This document shows, one piece after another, positions 1-7,698 of a stretch of 52,064 nt of DNA. Source of the DNA: Actinomyces bowdenii (GTDB lineage Bacteria > Actinomycetota > Actinomycetes > Actinomycetales > Actinomycetaceae). Positions within the stretch are counted from its first letter, which is position 1. The number at the start of each line of letters is the position of its first letter. The DNA lies in assembly GCF_017592395.1 (NCBI RefSeq), contig NZ_JAGFOU010000024.1:1-52064 (forward strand). The letters are read 5' to 3'. Made by a program: the position numbers and the translations under genes. The notes under the pieces are model-generated. The model was not told the origin of the DNA and ran no database searches. It saw nothing but the letters and a program-made list of their open reading frames with translations.

Positions 1-96
1 CGCCGCTACCTATCCCAGACCTCACTCCAGCAACTAACCCACACCCTGACCCACACCACCCCCGACAACCACCCCCTGATGACCATCACCACCTAA
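1..96 (+). CDS. C-terminal fragment of an unidentified protein, cut by the window edge
   Basis: Frame 1 is open from the first base to a TAA at 94-96 and gives 31 residues ending in DNHPLMTITT. The fragment is rich in Thr, His and Leu. It uses AT-ending codons (cta, caa, taa) more than the genes that follow, which may mark acquired DNA. No domain can be named from so short a piece. A mobile-element protein is possible because an inverted-repeat cluster follows, but nothing proves it. The reading frame itself is plausible; the identity is unknown. Confidence 0.4.
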   Translation, partial: RRYLSQTSLQQLTHTLTHTTPDNHPLMTITT

Positions 97-188
97 CACA
101 AAGAACACCACACCAAGAGACTTGACCCGGGTCCGCGACCACCAGCTGCTACCCCACTCCACGGGGCACTACTGGAGGCGAAGAAGCG

Positions 189-282
189 CGTCACTTGGCG
201 GATTCGACGTCACTTCACGACTTGGGCGACACCTACAAGGTACGTCCACGTCGCGAAGTGACGCGCCTGTCGCGAAGTGACG
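189..282. repeat. Cluster of four inverted/direct copies of a CGTCACTTCGCGAC-like motif
   Basis: Two copies read in one direction (cgtcacttggcg at 189-200, cgtcacttcacgac at 208-221). Two read in the other (gtcgcgaagtgacg at 250-263 and again at 269-282, identical to each other). The 208-221 copy is the reverse complement of the later two except for one base. The cluster sits between the partial gene at the window edge and the 3' end of the mannosyltransferase gene. It could be a bidirectional terminator, a multi-site operator or the remains of a mobile-element end. No T-run follows any copy. Confidence 0.55.
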
Positions 283-353
283 CTCAACCGTCCTCGCGGA
301 GCCGCCGCTGCCCTCGCGGAGCCCTCCGGTGGCCGCGCCGGCCGCAGCGCTGA

Positions 354-2618
354 TCAGATCCAGGAGTCCAGGAGCATGTGCATGCGCCAGAAGTCGTAGG
401 ACACCGTCCGGCCGGTCCAGATCGGCCACCACAGGATGGCGAAGGTCACGGCGAGTCCCACGACGACGACGGTGAGCAGCAGCCCCTCGGGGCGCAGGCG
501 CCAGGTGGGCACGCCCGTCCACCGGGGCGGCAGCATCCGCAGGACCCTGCCTGCCAGCCCTACCGGATGGGCCGCGCTCGCGCCGCCCTGCGGGCCGTCG
601 TCGGCCCCGGCCCCATCGGCGCCCTCCGGCTCCTCGATCCCCTCGGCCTCCAGGGTCGTGAGGGACGTGCCCGCCGTGGGGTAGTCGTCCATGAGCCCGG
701 AGGCCTTCTCGGCCATGGCGCGTCGATCCGCCGTGGCGGTCGCGGTGTCCTCGGCCGTGGGGTAGCCGTCCATGGCATCGGTGGGGCCCTGCCCGCCCCC
801 CTCGGCGGCCCCGGCCGCCTCGGGGCCCTGAGCGGAGGCCTCCCGCACCGCGACGCCGTCGGGGGCCGTGCCGGCATCGGAGGCGCCGACGGTGGGGGCG
901 CCGTCGTCGGGCAGCCGTGCACCGGTGGCCTGCGGGCCGAAGCCGAGGAAGCGGGCGATGAGCCCGCGCGGGGCCGGCCGCCCCTCGCCGATCCACCCCG
1001 CCGCCAGGGTGGCCTCCTCCAGCCGGTCCTCCCGGGAGCCGGGAACGGGCCGCAGCATTCCCATCCCCTGCCCCAGGGCGAGGGTCAGGGCGAGGACCAC
1101 GAAGGGCACGAAGGCGACGGTGTAGAAGGTGAAGATCGTGCGATCGGGGTACTGGAACCAGGGGACGTACAGCCCCAGGTAGCCGGCCAGCGGCACCCAG
1201 GCGCGCCAGTCGCGCCCCGAGATGCCCATGACCAGGACCACCACCAGGCCCAGGATCGCCGCCCACCAGATGGGGATGTTGCCGATGGAGGTGATGGCCT
1301 GCACGCAGCGCGACGCGCCGCAGGAGGCGCCGGCCATCTCCTCCTCGGAGGGCCAGTAGAAGGAGGTCGGCCGCCATTGCAGCAGCCAGCCCGCGGGAGT
1401 GGACTCGTAGGGGTGCTTGGAGTCCAGCCCCACATGGAAGCTGTACATGGACTGGTGGTACTCCAGCAGGTCGTTGAGGGAATCCGGCAACCAGGAGCGC
1501 TGGGGCGTCCCGGCGGCGCGCTGCTCGGCGGCCCACCCGTGCTTGTAGGCCTTGTCGTGGACGAACCAGGACCACCACAGGGCCACGTAGACCACCAGGG
1601 CCGTGGGCACCAGGCGGACGAAGTCGCCGATGCCGCGAGCGATGACCCCCTCCAGCAGCCACGCCTTGGAGCGCACCTGCCGCAGCGCCGTCGTGTCCCA
1701 CACCACCACCAGGATGCCCACCACTGCCAGCAGGTAGAGGCCCGACCACTTGATCGAGCAGGTCAGGCCCAGGCTGACGCCGGTGGCCCACAGCCAGGGG
1801 CGCAGATGCGCGCGGGGGGCCAGGTGGTTGGCGCTCGTGCCCCTCAGGTCGCGGGCGAGCCTGGCCCGCGACCACTCCCGGTCGCGCACCAGACAGTACA
1901 GGGTGAGCGTGGCGAAGAACCCGATGAGGACATCCAGCAGCCCGATGCGCGACTCGGTGATCCCCACGCCGTCGATGGCCAGCAGCAGGCCGGCGAGCCC
2001 CGCCAGCAGGGGGGAGCGGGTCAGGCGCATGGTCAGGCGCGCCAGGAGCACCACCGTGGCGATGCCGGCGATGGCCGGCACGATCCGCCACCCCCAGGGG
2101 GAGTCGGCGCCCAGGGCCTGCATGCCCAGGCCGATGAGCCACTTGCCGAACTGGGGGTGGACCACGTAGCTGGGCTCGGAGGACATCCCCGAGAAGTCGC
2201 CCGCGGCGAACAGCGCGTCGGAGCCCTCCGCCCACTGCGCCTCATAGCCCACCGTCCACAGCGCGTAGGCGTCCTTGACGTAGTAGATCTCATCGAACAT
2301 GAGCGTGCTGGGGTGGCCCAGGCCGATGAGCCGGGTCAGGGCCGCGATGAGGGCGACGACGGCGGTGGCCACCCAGCCGCGGATCCTCACCGCCCGCGGC
2401 AGGGCCCACTCCAGGGGCTCCAGGCCCAGCCGCCGGCGCAGCTCGTTCTCGGTGCGCGCGGGCGGGTCCCGGTCCTCCTCCGCCAGGCCCGGATCCTGCT
2501 CCGGGGCCGGGGCTTCGGCCGGGGCGCCGAGGGCCTCCCGGTCGAGGGGGCCTCGGGCGACCGTGGTGGCCTCGGCGTCTGCGGGCACATCGGGGGACAG
2601 CGCGCTGGGAGTTGTCAC
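354..2618 (-). CDS. pmt: Dolichyl/polyprenyl-phosphate-mannose-protein O-mannosyltransferase (GT39)
   Basis: A 754-residue multi-pass membrane protein that transfers mannose from polyprenyl-phosphate-mannose to Ser/Thr of proteins being exported. The first membrane segment (about 80-100) is followed by the acidic loop motif FDEIYYVKDA (108-117), whose Asp-Glu pair is the catalytic signature of the family, and by HPQFGKW (154-160). Many hydrophobic segments follow and the protein ends WRMHMLLDSWI, also typical. Unusual is a roughly 150-residue Ala/Gly/Asp-rich insertion before the last membrane helix, containing two MDxYPTA copies. The start is GTG at 2618, exactly 6 bases after a TAGACT box, so the mRNA is probably leaderless. 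It is divergent from rsmI with only 34 bp between start codons, the same neighbour as in mycobacteria. Confidence 0.93.
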   Translation of the reverse strand: MTTPSALSPDVPADAEATTVARGPLDREALGAPAEAPAPEQDPGLAEEDRDPPARTENELRRRLGLEPLEWALPRAVRIRGWVATAVVALIAALTRLIGLGHPSTLMFDEIYYVKDAYALWTVGYEAQWAEGSDALFAAGDFSGMSSEPSYVVHPQFGKWLIGLGMQALGADSPWGWRIVPAIAGIATVVLLARLTMRLTRSPLLAGLAGLLLAIDGVGITESRIGLLDVLIGFFATLTLYCLVRDREWSRARLARDLRGTSANHLAPRAHLRPWLWATGVSLGLTCSIKWSGLYLLAVVGILVVVWDTTALRQVRSKAWLLEGVIARGIGDFVRLVPTALVVYVALWWSWFVHDKAYKHGWAAEQRAAGTPQRSWLPDSLNDLLEYHQSMYSFHVGLDSKHPYESTPAGWLLQWRPTSFYWPSEEEMAGASCGASRCVQAITSIGNIPIWWAAILGLVVVLVMGISGRDWRAWVPLAGYLGLYVPWFQYPDRTIFTFYTVAFVPFVVLALTLALGQGMGMLRPVPGSREDRLEEATLAAGWIGEGRPAPRGLIARFLGFGPQATGARLPDDGAPTVGASDAGTAPDGVAVREASAQGPEAAGAAEGGGQGPTDAMDGYPTAEDTATATADRRAMAEKASGLMDDYPTAGTSLTTLEAEGIEEPEGADGAGADDGPQGGASAAHPVGLAGRVLRMLPPRWTGVPTWRLRPEGLLLTVVVVGLAVTFAILWWPIWTGRTVSYDFWRMHMLLDSWI

Positions 2619-2652
2619 GCTGCGAGTCTAGGGGCAGCGCCATACTGATCCC
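2612..2652. promoter_or_regulatory. Divergent overlapping leaderless promoters for pmt and rsmI
   Basis: On the - strand TAGACT (2630-2625) is followed by 6 bases and then the pmt GTG. On the + strand CATACT (2641-2646) is followed by 6 bases and then the rsmI ATG at 2653. At standard spacing the -35 region of each promoter would lie on or near the other gene's start codon, so the two polymerases would compete for the same DNA. No good TTGACA match is visible at 17 bp for either. Promoter function is inferred from spacing and the TANNNT consensus. Confidence 0.55.
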
Positions 2653-3660
2653 ATGAACGATGACGGACCATCTGCCGCCAGCGCCCCTGCTCAGGGCCGC
2701 GACGGCGCTCCTGTCGCGGCCCCGGCGCCCTCCGAGCAGGGGCCCGGCCCGGGCGTGCCCCGGGCGGGGGAGGCACTGCGGGAGTCCGGGGGACCAGGGC
2801 CCGCCGATTGCCTGCGGCCCGGCGTCATCACCCTGGCCGCCACCCCTATCGGGAATGCGGCCGACGCCAGCGCCCGACTGCGGGCTGCTCTGGGCTGCGC
2901 CGGGCTCATCGCCGCGGAGGACACCCGGCGCCTGCGGGCCCTGGCCCAGCGGCTCGGGGTGGAGATCACGGGACGAGTGGTCTCCCTCCATGAGCACAAT
3001 GAGCGCCGGCGCGCCGGCGAGCTCATCGAGGCGGCGCGTGCGGGGCACCGCATCCTGGTGGTCAGCGATGCGGGCATGCCCTCGGTCTCCGACCCCGGTT
3101 ACCGCCTGGTGCGGGCGGCGGTGCAGGCCGGGGTGGAGGTGACATCGGCCCCCGGGCCCTCGGCGGTGCTGAGCGCGCTGGCCCTGTCCGGCCTGGCCTC
3201 GGACCGCTTCTGCTTCGAGGGCTTCCTGCCGCGCCGTCCGGGGGAGCGCCGCCGCGCGATCACCGCCCTGAGTGGCGAGGAGCGCACGATGGTGCTCTTC
3301 GAGTCGCCGCGGCGCGTGCATGAGACGATCACGATGATGGCGGAGATCCTGGGCCAGGACCGCCCCGCGGCCCTGTGCCGGGAGCTGACCAAGACCCATG
3401 AGGAGATCCGCCGCGCCACCCTGGGGGAGCTGGCCCGCTCCACTGAGCAGGGCGTGCTGGGGGAGGTGGTCCTCGTCGTCGCCGGGGCCCGGCCCGCGGA
3501 GGCCGATCCCCGGGAGGCGGCGCGCACGGCCCTGTCCCTGGCCGAGCAGGGCATGCGGCTCAAGGACGCGGCCGGGCAGGCGGCCCGATCGGCGGGGCTG
3601 CGGCCCAACGATGTCTACCGCGAGGCGCTGGCCCTGCGCCAGGAGCGGGCGGCGCAGTAG
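2653..3660 (+). CDS. rsmI: 16S rRNA (cytidine-1402-2'-O)-methyltransferase
   Basis: 335 residues. RsmI methylates the ribose of C1402 in the ribosomal P site using S-adenosylmethionine. The tetrapyrrole-methylase fold begins around residue 56 with GVITLAATPIGNAAD, followed by AEDTRR (88-93), SLHEHNE, VSDAGMPSVSDPGYRLV and APGPSAVLSALALSG, all in the expected order. RELTKTHEEI and a helical C-terminus complete the family pattern. The first 55 residues are a Pro/Ala/Gly-rich extension absent from the E. coli protein. The chosen ATG is nevertheless supported by a promoter box 6 bases upstream. It is divergent from pmt; a hairpin follows the stop. Confidence 0.95.
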   Translation: MNDDGPSAASAPAQGRDGAPVAAPAPSEQGPGPGVPRAGEALRESGGPGPADCLRPGVITLAATPIGNAADASARLRAALGCAGLIAAEDTRRLRALAQRLGVEITGRVVSLHEHNERRRAGELIEAARAGHRILVVSDAGMPSVSDPGYRLVRAAVQAGVEVTSAPGPSAVLSALALSGLASDRFCFEGFLPRRPGERRRAITALSGEERTMVLFESPRRVHETITMMAEILGQDRPAALCRELTKTHEEIRRATLGELARSTEQGVLGEVVLVVAGARPAEADPREAARTALSLAEQGMRLKDAAGQAARSAGLRPNDVYREALALRQERAAQ

Positions 3661-3696
3661 GGCCGGCGGAGGCCGACCGGGGCTGGCGGGCGCCGG

Positions 3697-3735
3697 CCGG
3701 CATCGCGCCGGTGGTCCGGGGCGCGCCGATGCCGG
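3697..3735 (+). terminator. GC-rich hairpin after rsmI
   Basis: The arms ccggcatcgcgcc and ggcgcgccgatgccgg pair with a three-base bulge around a short loop. The hairpin lies between the rsmI stop and the pncA promoter box. No T-run follows, so it would be a weak or Rho-assisted terminator at best. Confidence 0.35.
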
Positions 3736-3743
3736 TTCACCGT

Positions 3744-3749
3744 TAGGCT
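3744..3749 (+). promoter_or_regulatory. TAGGCT -10 box for leaderless pncA
   Basis: TAGGCT fits the actinobacterial TANNNT -10 consensus and ends 6 bases before the pncA ATG, placing the expected transcription start at the initiation codon. There is no Shine-Dalgarno sequence in the gap (ctgggc), which fits leaderless translation. The same hexamer precedes metG and the lipoprotein gene at 48081. Confidence 0.5.
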
Positions 3750-3755
3750 CTGGGC

Positions 3756-4337
3756 ATGACCGCACAGCCTCGCCGCCGCGCACTCATCATCGTTGATGTC
3801 CAGCCCACCTTCTGCGAGGGCGGTGCCCTGGCCGTCACCGGGGGCAATGACGTCGCCCGAGGCGTGGCCGCCTACGCCACCGCCCACCGTGAGGACTACG
3901 ACATGGTGGTGACCACCCAGGACTGGCATATCGATCCGGGCCGCCATTTCTCCGAGGAGCCGGATTTCGTGGACACCTGGCCCCCGCACGGCGTGGCGGG
4001 CACTCGGGAGGCTGATCTTCACGAGGCGCTGGCCGAGGTGGATGTGGATGTGGCGGTGAAGAAGGGCCAGTACTCGGCCGCCTACTCGGGCTTCGAGGGG
4101 GTGGACGACAGCGGCACCAGCCTGCAGCGGATCCTGATGGATGCGGGGATCACCGACCTGGACGTCGTCGGCCTGGCCGAGTCCCACTGCGTCAAGGACA
4201 CGGCCCTGGACGGGGCCGCCCGCGGCTACCGGGTGCGGGTGATGACCGACCTGACGGCGCCCGTGACGCCAGAGCAGGGGGCCGCCGCCCGCGCCGCCCT
4301 GGCCCACGCCGGGGTCGAGCTCACCACCTCCCCCTGA
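3756..4337 (+). CDS. pncA: Nicotinamidase (isochorismatase-like hydrolase)
   Basis: 193 residues. It hydrolyses nicotinamide to nicotinate and ammonia in NAD salvage. The Asp-Lys-Cys triad is visible: Asp14 in IIVDVQPTFC, Lys in AVKKGQYS (102-103) and Cys145 in ESHCVKDTAL. Metal ligands are also in place: Asp56 and His58 in TQDWHID, His64 in PGRHF and His78 in PPHGV. Length and order fit bacterial PncA, and the extended metal-binding loop favours nicotinamidase over other isochorismatase relatives. Probably transcribed alone from a leaderless promoter. The TGA (4335-4337) lies immediately outside a 70-bp perfect palindrome that separates it from a convergent gene. Confidence 0.92.
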   Translation: MTAQPRRRALIIVDVQPTFCEGGALAVTGGNDVARGVAAYATAHREDYDMVVTTQDWHIDPGRHFSEEPDFVDTWPPHGVAGTREADLHEALAEVDVDVAVKKGQYSAAYSGFEGVDDSGTSLQRILMDAGITDLDVVGLAESHCVKDTALDGAARGYRVRVMTDLTAPVTPEQGAAARAALAHAGVELTTSP

Positions 4338-4339
4338 AC

Positions 4340-4409
4340 TTTCGACAATTTGCATGAGATCGTACTTCTCCAGGCCTGGAGAAGTACGATCTCATGCAAA
4401 TTGTCGAAA
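4340..4409. repeat. Perfect 70-bp palindrome without spacer, between convergent genes
   Basis: Every base from 4340 to 4374 pairs with its mirror from 4375 to 4409 (centre agg|cct), giving 35-base arms with no mismatch and no loop. After two mismatched pairs, five more bases pair (cctga/tcagg). It is much richer in A+T than its surroundings. It starts 3 bases after the pncA stop and ends 11 bases before the stop of the convergent membrane protein. A bidirectional terminator is the simplest role, with ttt and aaa near the stem ends. The length and perfection far exceed a normal terminator, so a mobile or copied palindromic element is possible. Confidence 0.9.
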
Positions 4410-4420
4410 AGTCAGGAAAG

Positions 4421-5143
4421 TCAGGGCAGTGGCTGCTGCCGCTTACGGGCGCTGGAGCGCACCGCCCACCAGATCCCCCCGCCGACGGCGAGGAAGAGGC
4501 CGACGAGTCCCAGGAGGACCCCGCCGATGATGCCGGCGACGGTGCCGCCGATGTCGCTCGGTGAGGCGGCGTGCCCGACGTAGGCCTGCCGGACGCCGGT
4601 GATGCTGGCACTCGTGTCGCAGGTGATGGTGTAGGTGCCCGCCTCATCCGCCTCGAAGGTGGCGTTGAGATGGAGGTCGTTGATGATCACGGACTTGGCG
4701 GTCTCCGTTCTGGCGGTTGAGACGACGACGTCGCTTCCATCGGGTGCCTCGACCTCGCACCTGGGCGGGAAGATGGTGTCGGTGTAGAGGGCGTAGGACT
4801 GCGAGGCCTTGAGGCTGATCAGGCTGGGCGCATCCATGGCGATCGGCTGGAAGGACGAGGTGATCCGGCTCAGGGAGACCACTGAGCCGGCCAGGAGGGC
4901 GCCGGCCAGGACGATGGTGAGAATGCCGCTGACCAGCAGGATGATCGGCCCTATGTTGCCCTGCGGGACGGGCCGCCTGGGGGCTGCCACGCCCGGCCCA
5001 TAGGGGTAGGGGGCTTGAGGGCCGTAGGGAGCGCCTGGCGGCACGGCCGCGCCCGGAGGCGGATAGGGGACGGCAGCCGGCGGGTCGGGGACATGCTGGA
5101 ACGGGTCCTGGGGGAAGGGCTGGGAGCCCGGGTACTGGGTCAT
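4421..5143 (-). CDS. Pro/Gly/Tyr-rich two-helix membrane protein, family copy 1 of 3
   Basis: 240 residues from ATG 5143, chosen because AGGAGG precedes it at good spacing; an upstream in-frame ATG lacks one. Layout: a Pro/Tyr/Gly-rich N-terminal tail (about 1-65), a membrane helix (GPIILLVSGILTIVLAG), an extracytoplasmic domain of roughly 120 residues, then a second helix and a short basic end (SSARKRQQPLP). The outer domain has SYALYTD, a Cys in PRCEVEAPDGSD and a second Cys in GTYTITCD, probably a disulfide. The same pattern recurs in the two genes upstream on this strand. Function is unknown. Its own promoter may lie in the 267-bp gap upstream, which contains a dyad at 5232-5246. Confidence 0.8.
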   Translation of the reverse strand: MTQYPGSQPFPQDPFQHVPDPPAAVPYPPPGAAVPPGAPYGPQAPYPYGPGVAAPRRPVPQGNIGPIILLVSGILTIVLAGALLAGSVVSLSRITSSFQPIAMDAPSLISLKASQSYALYTDTIFPPRCEVEAPDGSDVVVSTARTETAKSVIINDLHLNATFEADEAGTYTITCDTSASITGVRQAYVGHAASPSDIGGTVAGIIGGVLLGLVGLFLAVGGGIWWAVRSSARKRQQPLP

Positions 5144-5231
5144 GGGAGCCCTCCTGGCTCGACGACGATGAGCGCACGGTCCGCGGCGCGGTGGCGCAGC
5201 CGCGTGAGGCGCCGCAGTGAAGTGATGAGTG

Positions 5232-5246
5232 CTGTGAGTATCACAG
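5232..5246. promoter_or_regulatory. CTGTGA-N3-TCACAG dyad upstream of the 5143 gene
   Basis: Six-base perfect arms (5232-5237 and 5241-5246) flank gta, in the gap between two - strand membrane-protein genes. Read on the - strand it contains GATACTCAC, also found upstream of the propeller genes at 46567 and, with one change, 48980. It could be an operator overlapping a GATACT -10 box. The protein that binds it is unknown. Confidence 0.4.
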
Positions 5247-5410
5247 TAGTCGTCGCTGAGGCGGGCTCGCGCCATTCCTGCGACGCGGGGCTCAGGAGAG
5301 CGGGGAGGAGCGGCCGCCAGGACCAGGGGCGCCAGGGGGAGCCGCGCACGTGCCCGGGGAGAGGAGGCGGGAGGAGGTGCGGCCCGCCCGGAGGGCTCAG
5401 TCCTGTTGCG

Positions 5411-6304
5411 TCAGGCCTCGGGGGCGCCGGGGCCCTGCGGGTACTCGGTCGGGAGCACGGGAGATGAGGCGGGGTAGGCGGGGTATGGGGCAGGGTGGGC
5501 CGGTGAGGGGCCGTAGACCGAGGAGGGGCAGGGCCAGGCGGGCTGGGCCGGGAGCGCCTGGGCCGGGGCGGCAGGAGGGTGAGTGGCGGGAGTCATCGGC
5601 GCGGCAGGGACGGCGCCGGGCCATGACGTCCACCCCCACTGCTGGGGGCCGGCGGCCTGCATGCCGAGCATCTGCGCTTCGCGGTGCATACGGATCCGGC
5701 GCACGACGGTGGCGCTCCCCCCTCCCAGGATCAGCGGCACGCTCAGCGCCAGGGCGAGGCCGGACCACATGAAGAGGGAATGCGCCTCACGGTTGTTCTC
5801 CGACGTGTCCCTGGACAGATTGAGGATGATGGGACCTGCCGCGGTGCAGGCCAACCGATGGACCCCATCGTGCTGAGCGGTGAAGGACAGCCGCTCCGGC
5901 TGGGCCGTCGTCCCGGAGCTGGTCTCCCTGTCCGTGCCCCCGCCGGGACCCTCGGAAGGCGGCTCCAGGCCGAGCCGGGCGCCGGAGGGGCCGGTGATGG
6001 TGCAGGACACATCCTCCGCATCGGAATAGAGGCTGTAGCGGCGCTCCCCCCGGAGCTCCGCGCGCAGCGGCGTGCCGTCGGCGGGGACGGCACGCTCGTT
6101 CTCGATCCTCGGGGATTGGGAGGAGACCATGGAGGCGACGAACAGGCCGATGCTCAGGGCCGCCAGGCATGCGCCCAGGGACAGCGCGGCAAGGGCCCAG
6201 AGCCCTCCGGCGCGGCGCCGACCACGCGGAGCGGTCATGGCGGGGGCCGCGATGGCCAAGGGCTGCCAGGATTGCTCAGGCCCTGGGTGCGGGCTCATGG
6301 TCAT
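5411..6304 (-). CDS. Two-helix membrane protein with Pro-rich C-terminal tail, family copy 2 of 3
   Basis: 297 residues from ATG 6304, which has GGAGG upstream; another ATG two codons later is possible. A short N-terminal tail leads to helix 1 (LWALAALSLGACLAALSIG). The outer domain carries RYSLYSD, SCTITGPSGARLGL and HRLACTAAG, so the paired cysteines match copies 1 and 3. Helix 2 (SGLALALSVPLILGG) is followed by a basic stretch and a Pro/Ala/Tyr-rich cytoplasmic tail of about 90 residues. The Pro-rich segment is therefore at the C-terminus here but at the N-terminus in the other copies. It lies 22 bp downstream of copy 3, probably in one operon. Function is unknown. Confidence 0.8.
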   Translation of the reverse strand: MTMSPHPGPEQSWQPLAIAAPAMTAPRGRRRAGGLWALAALSLGACLAALSIGLFVASMVSSQSPRIENERAVPADGTPLRAELRGERRYSLYSDAEDVSCTITGPSGARLGLEPPSEGPGGGTDRETSSGTTAQPERLSFTAQHDGVHRLACTAAGPIILNLSRDTSENNREAHSLFMWSGLALALSVPLILGGGSATVVRRIRMHREAQMLGMQAAGPQQWGWTSWPGAVPAAPMTPATHPPAAPAQALPAQPAWPCPSSVYGPSPAHPAPYPAYPASSPVLPTEYPQGPGAPEA

Positions 6305-6326
6305 GGGCTCCCACCTCCGCCCATCT

Positions 6327-7553
6327 TCATCCACGGGGCCAGGCGCCCGGCATGTGCCCGCCGGCTCCCACGCCGGCCATGGAGGTCAGCGACGCCGTCT
6401 GGGCGCGCAGGAAGGCCCGGATGCGCCGGGCGCGAACCACGGAGGCGATGACGAGTGGGATGATGCCCAGGATGATGAGGGCAAGACCGGTGAGCGCCCA
6501 GTGGAAAGCGCCATCGTAGTCATCGGAGGTGACCAGGGGGCTGGCCCAGGTGGTGTCCTCCTCCTGGCCCGAGCAGGAGATGGTGTAGGAGCCCGAGGAG
6601 GCCGCCGTGAAGGTCCCGAAGTGCTTGTAGTTGCGGCTGGAGAAGGGCTTCTCGTTCCCGGGGGTGATAGCCGTCTCCCGGCCCTGGGGATCCGTGACGG
6701 TGCACGACGGCGCCTCCTCGGTGAGGTGGTAGAGCCCGTACCGCTCCCCGGAGGACAGCTCGGCCGCCACGGCGCCATTGGTCCTGATCTCGCTGAATCC
6801 GTCATCCAGGTTGCCCGAGAGGAGAAGGCTGCTCACGAAGGCGATGATCCCTCCCATGATGACCACCGCGCTGAACCCGATGACGACGGCCGGCCCCTTC
6901 GTGCGGGGCGCAGCCCGCGATGCCCCGGGACCGGCGGTGCCCGCCGCTACCGGGGCCGGGCTGATCTCCGGCCATCGCGCGGCAGGGGGCGCACCGGCCG
7001 ATACTGCGGAGGCGGCCCAGGGCTGGGGGGCCGAGGGCGCCCAGGCCGGCACCGCGCGGTAGGGCGAGGACTGGGCGGGCGGGCCCGCCGGCCCCGCAGC
7101 GTGGGGCGCAGGGGCCTGCCCCATGGCGGGGGCGGCGCCTGCTCCGGCCGCGAAGGGGGCGCCGGCCTCAGCCAGGGGCCCCTGGGGGTAGGCGGCGGTC
7201 GCCGCGTACTGGTCGTGCACCGGGCCCGGGCCCCCGTGGCCCTGGGCGGCCGGAGCCGGTCCCACCGCGCCGTACCCGGTGGAGGGGGCGCTGAGGGAGG
7301 AGGGGGCCGTGCCCGGGGCGGGCTGCGCCGAGTAGGCCGAGTAGGCCGAGTAGGCCGAGTAGGCCGAGTGGGTGGGGCCGGCTGGGTGATCCGCATGGGC
7401 CGGTGCCATGGCGGCCGCCGGCTGCCCGGGGTGGGCGGGCGCGCCGGGGCCGGCGGCCGACGCGGGCAGATGGCCGTAGCGGGGCTGCTCCTGCTGCGGC
7501 TGAGCCGGATCGGCCCCGGGGCTCGCCTGGGGCGGCTGGCTCGGCTGGGTCAT
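6327..7553 (-). CDS. Two-helix membrane protein with long Pro/Ala-rich N-terminal tail, family copy 3 of 3
   Basis: 408 residues. The first 215 or so are Pro, Ala, Gly and Gln-rich and include a run of AYS triplets encoded by a 9-bp DNA repeat. Helix 1 ([18 protein letters not shown]) is followed by an outer domain with [22 protein letters not shown] and GSYTISCSG, then helix 2 ([17 protein letters not shown]) and a basic end. The domain is clearly homologous to the two downstream genes. The ATG at 7553 has aggaagga upstream. It is the first gene of the - strand group and is divergent from metG. Function is unknown; membrane anchoring with a disulfide-bonded outer domain is inferred. Confidence 0.82.
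   Translation of the reverse strand: MTQPSQPPQASPGADPAQPQQEQPRYGHLPASAAGPGAPAHPGQPAAAMAPAHADHPAGPTHSAYSAYSAYSAYSAQPAPGTAPSSLSAPSTGYGAVGPAPAAQGHGGPGPVHDQYAATAAYPQGPLAEAGAPFAAGAGAAPAMGQAPAPHAAGPAGPPAQSSPYRAVPAWAPSAPQPWAASAVSAGAPPAARWPEISPAPVAAGTAGPGASRAAPRTKGPAVVIGFSAVVIMGGIIAFVSSLLLSGNLDDGFSEIRTNGAVAAELSSGERYGLYHLTEEAPSCTVTDPQGRETAITPGNEKPFSSRNYKHFGTFTAASSGSYTISCSGQEEDTTWASPLVTSDDYDGAFHWALTGLALIILGIIPLVIASVVRARRIRAFLRAQTASLTSMAGVGAGGHMPGAWPRG
7327..7371. repeat. Five tandem copies of a 9-bp unit (gccgagtag)
   Basis: Four exact gccgagtag units and one gccgagtgg lie inside the Pro/Ala-rich tail of the 7553-6327 gene and encode repeated Ala-Tyr-Ser. Because the unit is a multiple of three, gain or loss of copies would change the length of the tail without shifting the frame. 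Confidence 0.85.
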
Positions 7554-7698
7554 GGCGCGTCCTTCCTCAACGGTGCGGGCCCCGCCCCGCTCCCCCGGCA
7601 GGGGCCGCCCCCGCTGGGGCGGGGAGGGCCGGTGGGCGGCAGGGGCGCGGGCGGTGCCACTGCTGGGGACACCATACGGACCCCGAGTGCCGAGCGGA

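Noticed and set aside
378-2648. 756-codon open frame on the + strand opposite pmt
   Set aside because: Shadow frame produced by high GC; composition is Gly/Arg/His/Gln-rich with no domain, and the - strand frame has full Pmt motifs.
7327-7371. CRISPR-like short repeat
   Set aside because: The 9-bp units are directly adjacent without spacers and lie in frame inside a coding region.
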